Shown piece after piece: positions 6,240 to 6,263 of a stretch of DNA of 6,263 nucleotides (positions are counted from its first letter, which is position 1; the number at the start of each line of letters is the position of its first letter). The position numbers and the translations under genes are program-made. This DNA is from Flavobacterium sp. (GTDB lineage Bacteria > Bacteroidota > Bacteroidia > Flavobacteriales > Flavobacteriaceae), in NCBI GenBank assembly GCA_012032075.1, contig JAAURU010000228.1, positions 1 to 6,263 on the forward strand, read 5' to 3'. The notes below the pieces were generated by a model. The model was not told where the DNA came from and did not search any database. It was given only the letters and a program-made list of their open reading frames with translations.

Positions 6240-6263
6240 ATGATAGACAAAGACGATTTATTA
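6240..6263 (+). CDS. Start of a rightward gene, possibly a transposase (partial)
   Basis: ATG at 6240 opens a frame encoding MIDKDDLL that runs off the window. The start follows a strong hairpin by 22 bases and an AT-rich stretch (TATATTTA, 6225-6232) close to the TAnnTTTG promoter element. Eight residues cannot identify a family. The transposase guess (IS256-like) rests on the acidic-Leu opening and the inverted-repeat context only. Confidence 0.4.

Overview
The window reads as a chromosome segment of a Bacteroidota species, most likely of the Flavobacteriaceae (Flavobacterium-like). It is very AT-rich, its start codons lack Shine-Dalgarno sequences, and it encodes a large secreted enzyme with a C-terminal type IX secretion (T9SS) sorting domain. 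The ars-cluster proteins are also of types I associate with this group.

Left part (about 1-1960, + strand) is an arsenic-resistance cluster. In order it holds the last codons of a probable arsR repressor gene, a DUF6428-type protein with a Cys-rich tail, an arsenate reductase of the low-molecular-weight tyrosine phosphatase fold, and a MIP-family channel whose start overlaps the arsC stop. The simplest model is that arsenate is reduced to arsenite, which then leaves through the aquaglyceroporin-like channel. This arrangement resembles the aqpS-type systems rather than ArsB or Acr3 pumps.

Middle (2313-5099, + strand) is a 928-residue secreted family 16 glycoside hydrolase, probably a laminarinase (beta-1,3-glucanase). 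A signal peptide is followed by the GH16 catalytic domain, a beta-sandwich carbohydrate-binding-like module, an Ig-like domain, a beta-trefoil-like module, a CBM56-like beta-1,3-glucan-binding module and the sorting domain. A hairpin terminator separates it from the convergent TSUP (TauE/SafE) permease gene (5206-5981, - strand).

Right end (5982-6263) is noncoding until the last 24 bases. It holds a terminator-like hairpin directly ahead of the permease, a short palindrome, a near-perfect 30-bp inverted repeat and the first eight codons of a new + strand gene. Together these look like the left end of an insertion sequence, possibly IS256-like.

The most striking property is that every multi-codon gene except the body of the glucanase is broken by small indels at short homopolymer runs. 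Correcting single bases at those runs restores full-length, family-typical proteins: 157 aa for DUF6428, about 205 aa for ArsC, 214 aa for the channel and 258 aa for the permease. It also restores a normal basic tail on the glucanase. The most economical explanation is residual sequencing or assembly error. Real decay of the ars locus, or transcriptional slippage at the A10 run, remain alternatives. I found no undescribed defence or mobile system that the sequence supports.
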